This document shows, in pieces, positions 11,801 to 23,800 of a DNA stretch of 64,000 bases. Under the pieces are notes generated by a model. The model did not search any database. It had not been told where the DNA came from and was given only the letters and a program-made list of their open reading frames with translations. Source of the stretch: Dendrophyllia cribrosa. Lineage: Eukaryota > Cnidaria > Anthozoa > Scleractinia > Dendrophylliidae. Made by a program: the position numbers and the translations under genes. Where the stretch lies: positions 41,402,780-41,466,779 of the forward strand of contig JAJLRJ010000005.1 of the NCBI GenBank assembly GCA_024195265.1, given 5' to 3'. Within the stretch, counting starts at the first letter, position 1; every line of letters starts with the position of its first letter.

Positions 11801-14800
11801 ACTGAGGTTCATAGACAGCTGTCAGTTCTTGCTATCAAGTCTCGATAGCTTAGTCAAATCAAATAGCCCAGACTCCTTTTCCATAACTAACAAGTATGAA
11901 ATGGATCCTAACAAACTAAAGCTCTTACGGCAGAAGGGAATCTACCCATATGAATACATGGACTCTTGGGAAAGGTTCACTGAGGAGAATACCCGAAAAG
12001 GAAGCCTTCTAAAGCAAGCTCAAAATGGAACACATCAGCGATGAGGATTATGAGCATACACAGGCAGTGTGGAAGGCGTTTGGATGTAAGAATCTCGGTG
12101 GTTATCACGATTTGTACATCAAGACGGACGTGATGCTGCTAGCTGATGTTTTTGAGAATTTCAGAACAACCTGCATGAAACACTATGGCATCGATGTAGC
12201 GCATTACTACACAAGCCCTGGCTTAAGCTGGGACGCTGTCCTGAAATACACGGGCATCAATCTGGAGTTCTTCACAGAAAAAGATTACAACATGCATCTG
12301 TTTGTTGAAAAGGTAATGCGCGGCGGCATTTCCATGGAGACCAGACGCTACTGCAAGGCGAACAACCCCTATCTTGAAGACTACAACCTAAATCAGGAAA
12401 CAAGCTACATCATATATCTTGATGCAAACAATCTATACGGCTGGGCCATGAGTCAGCATCTCCCAGTTGGCAGTTTTGCTTGGTGTAATGTTAAAATATT
12501 CCCAACAGAAGACCAAATCAGGAAGTTGTCCTCAACTAGAAAGTGGGGCTGCATCTTTGAGGTGGCTCTGGAGTATCCAGAGGAGTTGCACGATGAGCAC
12601 AACGCCTATCCTCTAGCACCAAAAAAACAAAAGACGTGGATGTCAGAATACCAAAGGGCATTGTTAGAGGGTCAAGCTGAGGATAAGACTGAGAAGCTGC
12701 TCCTAACACTCAAAGACAAAACAAGATACGTCCTGCACTACAGGAATCTGCAGCAATACCTTGAGTTAGGGTTGAGGCTAAAAAGATTCACAAGATCCTA
12801 AGTTTGAGTAGAAGGCTTGGATGGAACCATACATCAGGCAACACTTAGCTTAGGACTAAGGCCACATCAGACTTTGAGAAGAACTTCTTCAAGCTGATGA
12901 ACAACTCCGTCTTCGGCAAGACCATGGAGAACCTCAGAAACCGCACAGACGTGTAGTTGGTTCGTTCTGATGAGGAAAACAAGATAAGAAAGCTTATCTC
13001 AAGCCATCTCTATGCCAGAGCTACAGTCTTTGATGAAAGCCTTGCTGCATTTCAGATGCACAAGGATAAAATCTTCCTTAAACGCCCAGTCTATACTGGT
13101 ATGTGCATACCGGATTTGAGCAAAATCCTGATGTACAACTTCTACTACAATTACCTCAAGCTAAAGTACGGTTTGCGCTGTGAGCTGCTTTACACAGACA
13201 CAGACAGCCTGCTCCTTGACATCAAAACAGCAGATGTCTACAAAGACGTACATGGAAAGCCGTCTGCATTACTACTTTGACACAAGCGACTTCCCGAAAG
13301 ACCACTTTCTTCACAGCCAAGAAAACAAGAAGGTCATCGGGAAGATGAAGGATGAGTGTGCGGGAACTCCAATCTCAGAGGTAGTTTGCCTACCTTCTAA
13401 GATGTACTCAATCATGCTAGGCAACGCAAAAAAAAACATCAATAAAGCAAAAGGCACAACAAAAGTGGTTACAAGCAAGGAGATGTGACACCACGACTAC
13501 AAGACAGCCCTATTTGAAAAGGCAACCTTCAGGCACGGCATGAACATGCTGCACAGTGAGTGCCATAAGATCTATGGCCTGTATTCGAATAAGATTTCGC
13601 TCTTTCCTTTTGATTCAAAGCGTTGGATTGCCGACGATGGTATACACACACCAGCATACGGTCACAAAAGCAAACAAGCTCTTTGCAAAAACAGTGCTAT
13701 TCGTAGTGAGGCAAGCTTTTCAAAATGGTCTGGGCATATCTTTCTAATTCGCGTCATCTAGTCCATTGGGCGTATTCGTGTATTTTCACTCTTTTCCGCT
13801 TCCCTTCCCACTTCCCTTCCCGCTTCTCCTTCGTTTTCTCCTTCTCCTTCGTTTTTTGCAAACAACCGGGCAAAGGCCTGCCGTGTTTTTGCATTTTTTG
13901 CAATACACAAAACAAATAAGTCAACGACCGACATGCCACCAAAGATGGAGAGGAGTTCTAGAGTTCTACTGGCAGCAGACTTTGCAGCATTTGCAGCAAA
14001 AACAATTTTGTCGGTTTTTTTGCACAAAAGCGTTGCTGCTATCTTTAATGTTGTTGAGAATCCCCTTTGTGTCGTAGACGTTTTCCCCTAAGTCCTGGAG
14101 CATATCGTCAATGTCAATACCATCCACATCCTCAAAATGGCTTTCTTGTCCTTCAAGCAGAACATCCATTTTTTTCTTGCAAGTTTTCCACCAAAGATAT
14201 AAGGTTTCGCAAGGAGGATAGGGTCTCTGTGGGCAGGGTTCTCTGTATCCGCGATGGACTCCTCCACAACGTTTTCTTTGGCAGATTCCTTCCAGATTTT
14301 GTATAGCGGTGTTGTGCCCATACCAAATCTTTTTCTCATAGAAACAGCGGACTCCTTGCTACGCAAGGCAACGATTTCTTGGATCTCTTTAGGCGAAAGC
14401 TCTTTTGCTTTGGGTATTTTCTATATATATATATTTGTCAAAAAAACTCAAACCAAACCAAACCACTCCACTGCTCGGTTTCGGTCGCACCTGCTGTCTT
14501 TTGGGTTGCACCTGTTGTCTTTGTAGGATCTTAGGCAGATTCTTTGCCATGTTCTTTGCCATGATCTTTGCCATAGACCACTTTCATAACGGCGGCCGAT
14601 TTATTTATTCTTTTATATGTATGTTAATTAGTCTCACTGACCTCATTTTAGAGTAACAATTCTTTTGAATTTTGCACATGTTACCGAGGCCAATGAGGCT
14701 AATTAACATACATATAAAAGAATAAATAATTCGGCCGCCATTATGAAAGTGGTCTATATCTGCCCAAGATCCTACAAAGACAACAGGTGCATCCTGCAAA

Positions 14801-17800
14801 GACAGTAGGTGCGTCCCAAACCGAGCAGTGGAGTGGTTCGGATTGTATTTTTCGGTTCGGGTGGTTTGTTGGCAGGTTGGCTGGTTGGTTGGGTGGTTTT
14901 TTGGCTGGTTTGTTGGCTGGTTGGTTAAATTGGTTGGTTGGTTGGGTGGTTTGTTGGCTGGTTGGTTGGTTGGTTGGTTGATTGGCTGGTTGGTTGGTTG
15001 GTTGGCTGGTTGGCTGGTTGGTTGGTTGGTTGGCTGGTTGGTTGGCTGGGTTGCTGGTTGGTTGGCTGGTTGGCTGGCTGGCTTGTTGGCTGGCTGGTTG
15101 GTTAGCTGGTTTGTTTGCTGGTTGGTTGGTTGGGTGGGTGGCTTATTGGTTAGCTGGCTGGGTGGTTTGTTGGTTGGTTGGCTGGTTGGTTGGTTGGTTG
15201 GCTGGTTGGTTGGTTGGCTGGTTGGCTGGTTGGATGCTAGTTTGGCTGGTTGGTTGGTTGGCTGGCTGGTTGTCTGGTTGTTTGACCGGTTGGTTGGCTG
15301 GCTAGTTGGCTTGTTGGTTGGCAGGTTTGTTGGCAGGTTGGTTGGTTGGCTGGTTGGTTGTTGGCTGGTTGGTTGGTTTGTTGGCTGGTTGTGCTGGTTT
15401 GTTGGTTGGCTGGTTTGTTGGCTGCTTGGCTGTTTCGCTGTTTCGCTGGTTGGTTGGTTGGCTGGGTGGGTGGTTTGTTGGCGGGTTGGTTGGTTGCTTG
15501 GCTGCTTGGGTGGTTTGTTGGCTGGTTGGTTTGTTGGCTGGGTGGTTTGTTGGCTTGTTGGTTGGTTTTTTGGTTGGTTGGTTGGTTGGCTGGTTTGTTG
15601 GCTGGTTGGTTGGGTGGTTTGTTGGCTGGTTGTCTGTTGGCTGGTTGGTTGGTTGGTTGGTTGGCTGGTTGTTTGGTTGGCTGGTTTGTTAGTTGCTTGG
15701 TTGCTTGGCTGGTTGGTTGGTTGGTTGGTTGGTTGACTGGTTGGTTGGGTGGTTGGGTGTTTTGCTGGTTGGTTGGTTGGTTGGATGGTTTGTTGGCTGG
15801 CTGGCTGGCCGAGTGGTTTGTTGGTTGGCTGGCTGGGTGGTTTGTTGGTTGGTTGGCTAGGGCTGGTTAGTTGACCGGTTGGTTGGTTGGCTGGTTTGTT
15901 GGTTGGTTGGTTGGCTGGTTTGTTGGTTGGTTGGTTGGCTGGTTTGTTGGTTGGCTGGTTTGTTGGTTGGTTGGTTGGCCTGTTGGTTGGCTGGTTTGTT
16001 GGTTGGCTGGTTGGTTGGTTTGTTGGGTGGTTTGTTGGCTCAGGTTGGCTGGTTGGTTGGTTGGCTGGTAGGCTGGGTGGTTTGTTGGCCGGTTGGCTGC
16101 TTGGGTGGTTTGCTGGCTGGTTGGCTGGTTGCCTGGTTGGTTGGCTTGTTGGTTGGCTGGTTTGTTGGTTGGTAGGTTGGATGGTTGTCTGGTTGGCTAG
16201 TTTGTTGGCTGGTTGGTTGGTTGGCTGGTTTGCTGGTTGGTTGGTTGGCTGGTTGGTTGGTTGGTTTGTTGGCTGGTTGGTTGGTTGGCTTATTTTTTGG
16301 CTGGTTGGTTGGCTGGTTGGTTTGCTTGTTGGTTGGCTGGCTGGCTGGTTGGTTGGCTGTTTTATGGTTGGTTGGGTGGTTTGTTGGCTGGTGTGTTGGT
16401 TGGTTGGTTGGTTGGTTGGCTGGTTTGTTGGTTGGTTGTTTGGTTGGCTGGTTGGTTGGTTGGTTGGTTGGCTGGTTTGTTGGTTGGTTGGTTGGCTGGT
16501 TGGCTGGTTGGTTGGTTGGCTGGTTTGTTGGTTGACTGGTTGGCTGGTTTGTTGGCTGGTTGGCTGGTTGGCTGGTTCGCTGGTTGGTTGGTGGCTGGGT
16601 GGGTGGTTTGTTGGTTGGTTGGTTGGATGGTTGCTTGGCTGCTTGGCTGCTTGGGTGGTTTGTTGGCTGGTTGGTTGCTTGGCTGGGTGGATTGTTGGCT
16701 GGTTGGTTGGGTGAGTGTCTTTTTGGCTGGTTGTCTGGATTGTTGGCTGGTTGGTCGGTTGGGTGGTTTATTGGCTGGTTGTTTGGTTGGTTGGCTGGTT
16801 GGTTGGCTGATTGGCTGGTTGGTTGGTTGGTTGGTTGGTTGGCTGGTTGGTTGGCTTGTTGGTTGGCTGGCTGGCTGGTTGGTTGGCTGGTTTATGGCTG
16901 ATTGGTTGGTTGGGTGGTTTGTTAGCTGGCTGGCTGGGTGGTTTGTTGGTTGGTTGACTGGTTAGTTGGTTGGTTGGTTGGCCGGTTGGTTGGTTGGTTG
17001 GTTGCTTGGTTGGCTGGTTGGCTGGCTGTCTGGTTGGTTGGCCGGTTGGCTGGTTGGTTGGTTTGTTGGCCGGTTGGTTGGTTTGTTGACTGGTTGGTTG
17101 GCTGGCTGGTTGGTTGGGTGGTTGGTTGGCTGGTTGGTTGGTTGGCTTGTTGGTTGGCTGGCGGGCTGGTTTACGGCTGGTTGGTTGGCTGATTGGTTGG
17201 TTGGGTGGTTTGTTGGCTGGCTGGCTGGGTGGTTTGTTGGTTGGCTGGCTTGGTGGTTTGTTGGTTGGTTGGCTAGGGCTGGTTGGTTGACCGGTTGGTT
17301 GGTTGGCTGGTTTGTTGGTTGGTTGTTTGGCTGGTTTGTTGGTTGGTTGGTTGGTTGGCTGGTGTGTTGGTTGGTTGGTTGGTTGGTTGGCTGGTTTGTT
17401 GGTTGGTTGTTTGGTTGGTTGGTTGGTTGGTTGGCTGGTTTGTTGGTTGGTTGGTTGGCTGGTTGGCTGGTTGGTTGGTTGGCTGGTTTGTTGGTTGACT
17501 GGTTGGCTGGTTTGTTGGTTGGTTGGTTGGTTGGCTGGTGTGTTGGTTGGTTGGTTGGTTGGCTGGTTTGTTGGTTTGTTGTTTGGTTGGTTGGTTGGTT
17601 GGTTGGCTGGTTTGTTGGTTGGTTGGTTGGCTGGTTGGCTGGTTGGTTGGTTGGCTGGTTTGTTGGTTGACTGGTTGGCTGGTTTGTTGGCTGGTTGGCT
17701 GGTTCGCTGGTTGGTTGGTGGCTGGGTGGGTGGTTTGTTGGTTGGTTGGTTGGATGGTTGCTTGGCTGCTTGACTGCTTGGGTGGTTTGTTGGCTGGTTG

Positions 17801-20800
17801 GTTGGGTGAGTGTCTTTTTGGCTGGTTGGTTGGTTGGCTGGTTGTCTGGATTGTTGGCTGGTTGGTCGGTTGGGTGGTTTATTGGCTGGTTGTTTGGTTG
17901 GTTGGCTGGTTGGTTGGCTGGTTGGTTGGCTGGTTGGTTGGTTGGTTGGTTAGTTTGTTGGTTGGTTGGTTGGTTGGCTGGTTGGTTGGCTTATTGGTTG
18001 GCTGGCTGGCTGGTTGGTTGGCTGGTTTATGGCTGATTGGTTGGTTGGGTGGTTTGTTAGCTGGCTGGCTGGGTGGTTTGTTGGTTGGTTGACTGGTTAG
18101 TTGGTTGGTTGGCCGGTTGGTTGGTTGGTTGGTTGCTTGGTTGGCTGGTTGGCTGGCTGTCTGGTTGGTTGGCCGGTTGGCTGGTTGGTTGGTTTGTTGG
18201 CCGGTTGGTTGGTTTGTTGACTGGTTGGTTGGCTGGCTGGTTGGTTGGGTGGTTGGTTGGCTGGTTGGCTGATTCGCTGGTTTTGTGGTTTGTTGGCTGG
18301 TTGGTTGGCTGGGTGGTTTGTTGACTTGTTAGTTGGTTGGCTGGTTGGTTGGTTGGTTTTTTGGCTGGTTGGTTGGTTGGTTGGCTGGCTGGCTGGTTGC
18401 TTGGTTGGCTGGTTGGCTGGTAGGTTGGTTGGCTGGTTGGCTGGTTGGCTGTTTGCCCTCTTTTTGCTTCCTTTGGTTTCTTGAGCCAACAAAGGGAAAC
18501 CCTTCTAATCCGTCTGTTTCCTAGTCTTGTACGTACGTCCTGAAAGCGTTGGAGTAACACTTGTTGGTTTTCCAATGAACCAGACCTGCATATTCTCCAG
18601 TGTTTGGATCGTTAACTTCAACGGATTCCTTGAAGTTTTCTTTATACAGGCTTTCGTGGCAGATGATGCACTCAGGACGCAATGGTATAGTTTGCCGAGT
18701 CTTCCCTTCTCATGGAAAGGGCTTTTTCAACCTTAGATTATTTCTGATAATCATTTCCGCTTGTTGGATGTTATGCAGGATCACTTTCACTGCGTCCGGA
18801 CCTCTGTAGTAGAAAGGGCCACATGATTTGCCGTTTGGGCATGCAACCGTTAAGCCAAATCCACCGGGCGTGTGGACTTCTGTCTTGGTTGTGCTGCTTT
18901 CTGTGGGGTCTGCGCGATCGTGGTCTATTTTTGTTACGAGACTTTCAAAGTCTGCGTAGTTGATGTAGGGTGCTTTCATCTGGCTCTAATAGTTTTCAAA
19001 ACGCAAAATCTTGTCACCCTCCTTCGGCATTTTAATACGAGTTGGCCGACCTTTGATGCCTTTGCAATAGACTGTGTGATCGTCGAGGACATGTTGTGAT
19101 TTAAAACCTTGAAGGCATCTTTCGCAGAAATGGATCTTTCTGCCTGTATCGCACTTGCTGTGAAGAAGCCTGCTGAGACTTTTTATGTAGCAATAGTGTT
19201 TGTTGTTTTCTATAGTTATCAGCATCAGGTTTATTCTTCTTATATTTTGATCTTCTACTTTACTAACTCTATAGATGACAACACTATTGTTTTTCCACCC
19301 AAAGACGTTTAAGGTTAGGTTGTTCTGCCTTTTAACTCTTGAGAGCTGATTTAGTGGCGTGGGTAAAGAAATCCCAGTGAAATCTAGACGATCGTCTGTT
19401 GTGTACTTGCTTGGTCTGTCGGCATTTTTCATGTCTGGCGAAGGAGACAACGCAGCACGTAAAGCCCAACGCAAACATCGATCGTCTTTGTTTTTTATGT
19501 TTATGATGGCCTTCTTATCTTTTAACTTTTTGAGGAGGTAAGTAGGTTCCACCTCTTATAGGTTGGTATCTGGTAAAGTCAAGCCAGCCTTGCCATTTAA
19601 CGTTGACATTCTGTCAAGAAATGGGCGCGTTTTAGAAGTCTGTCATCTTCCTGACGATATCACCATCAAAGCTAATGGGCCACTAACTTTTTACAAGTTA
19701 TTTGGAGTGACCTATGGCGATGGGAAACGTTTTTAATCAGCAATGTGCCTGGCTTCACCGCTGGTACCACAGGTCGGGTGGTACGAGTATGATGGCCTGT
19801 GGGAACAACGTCAAAGAGGATCAGGACTTCGGTACTGTGGAGTCGCGAAAAAGCCCGCTACTCCCTTTGCATATTTCCTGTCGTATGCCCTTTATTTGGG
19901 CCAGTAGGTATAAATTACAAGGAGCGTATGTGGCCAAAATAATTGGCTATAGCATTACGTTTGATTTGTTTTCGAAAAATAGCCTATATATTAGCTCAAA
20001 AATTGTTAGCACCAGAGAAGATAGCACTGTTAAAAAAAAATGAAAAAAAGTGTTTGCAGAAAGGTGCTCTCGGAAAAAATGATTGCAGAAGCGCATAACT
20101 TAAAGAAAATGTTTGCAGAGGAAAATTTCTCATGCCCCCCTCCAGAAAAATATCGATCCGTCCTTTACAAATTGGAAGCAAAACATCGTTAAAAGCTGAA
20201 ACTTTTTGTGAAAGATTCAGGCACCGCGCATGGAGAGGGGCTGAAAGCCCCCCACTTTTAAGAAAAAAAGATCTACTGACGGACATTTCAAAACGCTTTG
20301 TTAATAAAATCTGCTTTTTGTTCTAGTTCTCAATGAAAAATAAAAATAACCAATACCAGATCGAGTGGACGCGATTAAATCTGAACAAACATTACGGTCT
20401 GCAAACTTCTTCTGGTAAACCCGGCAACCAGCGCTGCGCCTGAACAATCGTTTTCCGCTACTCGTAAAGAGAGGTTCAGCAACCTGACCATACTTAATAC
20501 TCATAAGCAGAGAACAGATAAACTTTGCCTTCTTGACGTCACTAATGAGTTTGTTGGTTGCCAGTAATGATAATCGAAAAAGAAATTTCGGTAGTTTTAA
20601 GGAAACTGACTTTAATGTTTAATCTTAACCAAACTTATATGTCATGATACTCAGCCCTTAATATTTTTATCGTTGTCACCAATAACTCCTTCATAAGCGG
20701 TTATTTTGTTCGTTGTGTTTGTTACAATGTTTAGAAATGGCTCAGGTCTGTAAAGTTTAACAGTAGGTGTTATAATCAGAATTACTTCCGGTCGCTATTA

Positions 20801-23800
20801 GGACTTAGTCCTGCGCGATCCCGCGCATGGCATAAATAATTATCACAGGCCTAGTGTCAAAATCGTTTAGTTCGCACATTCTTCGTTGTTCGTTTCTTCG
20901 TTGTTCATTTCTTCATTTCTTCGTGTAGCCAGGATCTTCAATGTCAGGTACATAATATCGCGTTTCTTTCGTTTTCTTTCTTCACATATTGTAACAACAA
21001 ATTTGTATCTTATGTTCTAGAAACCACTAGTATGGAAGTATGGAAAATGGTTAAGCTTATGATGTTGTAATTAATTTTCGTGAAATATACTTTACCGCCA
21101 AGTTTCTAGGCCTTTCCCGATTGTGTTAGTAAAACTGGCATTTTATGCTCCTAGCAATTCTCGTGGTACGCCAAAAAAATGCTCAAATTACGCTCGATTC
21201 TCAAAATAATGCTACTTTGGTTCCAGAAAATGCTTTGTTTTATTTCAAGTAAAACGTACAAACTCGGGCATCATGTGTGCTTATCAGCAACTGAATAAAG
21301 TGAAGGTGCTTAATTGTTTGTTTATAAAACTTCTGATACAGCCAAAACTTGTCCAATGATAAACAGTTAATTAATGTTCGAAGTCCTTAGCGCTTGTTGT
21401 ACTGTGATATGACACTGGCCTGGAGGTAGTCAACAAGAACACAATTCTGTTGCTCGTTGAAGGACGCCCGGTCAGTATTGAAAATACTCTTTCTGCCGTA
21501 GCAGACGATGGTTGGACAAGGAGAACTTGCTTCACTGCTGAATCCCAACGAAGAAGTTGCTCCTCGTTCCCACACCACCATTCGACTTTCTTCTCTTCAG
21601 TCGGGATAACAACATCTTCAGCAGCAGCCATGTAGGCAGGAAGCCCGGCTTTAAGACCGTCGATGACATCACTGTCCAGGAAAGGAAGTGCTCTCAGAGT
21701 CTCCACTAATGCATTTGTGGGCCTAAGCCACTGGATGCTAACGGCGCAGAATAGTCTGGCAGCCTTGAATGCTACCACTACATCATAAAGATCGACATTG
21801 AACTTTCTCAGAAACCATGTCATTGCCGGCTCAACACAAGCCTTCGCACTCCGTTCAAATGCTGCTACGTTCTGACCTGGGTCTTCCTCCGCAATTGCAG
21901 TTGCAATTGCACGGGCGTTAGGGAAATGAGGAGCTTGACAAAATTGGGAAACGGCGCTTAGTTTCTCATAACAAGCAAAAACCAAAGGACCATCCCCTTT
22001 CAAAAAGTACGTGGCTTTCACAAAATGTTCGTCAACATCATTAGTAGCGGCAAGCTCAAACTTTAAGCTCTTTAGTCGCTGTAGGTCAGAAAGTATATTT
22101 GCATAAAGTTGTGGCAGTAGCTGTGGGCAAACTTTTGCGTCCTTTGCCTCTTCCACAAACCTTTCGACATCTCCAAACTGCACCATCAACTGATGATACA
22201 CCTCCTATTTGGACCACCATCTAGTCTCGCTGTATGATCTTGGTGTTTGACCTGTTAGATCCTTCCATAACAGCTTGTCTTTACAACTATGGCGAAACAT
22301 TCTAATCCAAAGGCTTCCGAACTCTACCAGGGTTGGAATCACTAAATGGTTTCCCACGTTATCAAATGTATGAGAGAAGCACACGACATTCAGCATCTTA
22401 GGGAATATAAATGCTTTTCTGTCCAGTGCTGCTTGGTTAACGCTTGCACCGTCTCTCATGGCTGCGAGTAATGAATTTGCTCTGACTCCATAATCAACAG
22501 ACAGGCACTGATTAAGAACTTGTGCTAGTTAGTTGGCATTAACTGACTTAGAACAAACATCAATTCTCACAAGCCGTTGGATAATGTTCCAGTTATTGTC
22601 CACAAAACGAACTATTATAGCAATTGCCTCCCCTTGTCTGGTGCTGCCGTCAAAAATGACTGAAAGGTCCCTTGTCGTGCCAACTTGACCAGGCATTTGC
22701 AAAATTTTCCCCTCACTTTAAAATCTGCTCCGTGGGCCCTGAGGTCAGGTATCTACATACCATGCTAGAAACAGCTTTGTAGGATGTATAGTTTGGATTT
22801 TTGAATTTTTATGACGTCATGTGCAAACCAAGAATATGTCATATCGTGCTTTTATACGTGAAATTACAGACGATCATATGATGAAAAGTAAAAAATTCTT
22901 TGAGCACGTTTCTTAAGTCTGGCTAGACGTGCGATTTCTAACTTTGAATTCCCACTGACACCTTCATATTTGTCTTTAGTACCCGTGATGTAACACTTTG
23001 CTTGAAAGGCAAAGGCTTATTGAGTACAAGTACGCGACTTTCGAATTTCAAACCAGTCACGTCCCCACAACTCCCGCTTACGGCTTACTAATGCTGATCA
23101 GTGTATAAGAAGACCATAAAATGTCACAAGTGATTATGTCAAGCATACGAACTAGAGTTGAAAAGGCGTACTCGTAGTCCGACTAAAAGGTAAAAAATAT
23201 CAACATGGCTGGGACTAGTTTTCTTTTTTAACTCACTTTAATTTTAAATCATGTAAACACAAACATCCGTTAATGTGCACACGAGCCATTAGTAATTGCA
23301 TTTTAATTTGTTTGTACAGCTTGCGAGAAGGACTTTGATCTGGTCTTCGTGATTGATGGCAGTGGAAGTATACGTCAGGCAGGACCTGGAAGCTTTCACA
23401 GGATAAAAGAGTTTATCAAGGACGTGGTTGCAGGCTTCAATGTCGGTTTTGACGGAACCCATGTTGGCGCAGTTATCTATTCTTCATATGTTAGAACGGT
23501 GTTTGGTTTGGAGGACTATTTCTCAAGGGATGAAATCAACCAAGCAATCGATGGGATGTTTTATCCCTCTGGACGTACGTTCACAGGATTGGCCCTAACA
23601 TGGACAAGACAGCAGATATACACTGAGCAACTGGACAGAGAGGACAAACCCAATGTCTGCATTGTCATCACAGACGGAAAATCGACTGATGACGTTGCAG
23701 GACCTGCCAATGCGCTTAGAGGTATAGGAACAACTATAATTGCCATCGGCGTCGGGAAACATTATGACGCAGCAGGTTTGCTAACCATGGCAGGAAGTGT

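Noticed and set aside
14828..18484. Long plus-strand ORFs (up to 302 codons) of Leu-Val-Gly-Trp repeats and minus-strand Pro-Thr-Asn-Gln ORFs
   Set aside because: They are a property of a TTGG repeat without stop codons; all frames are open and there is no start, splice or domain evidence.
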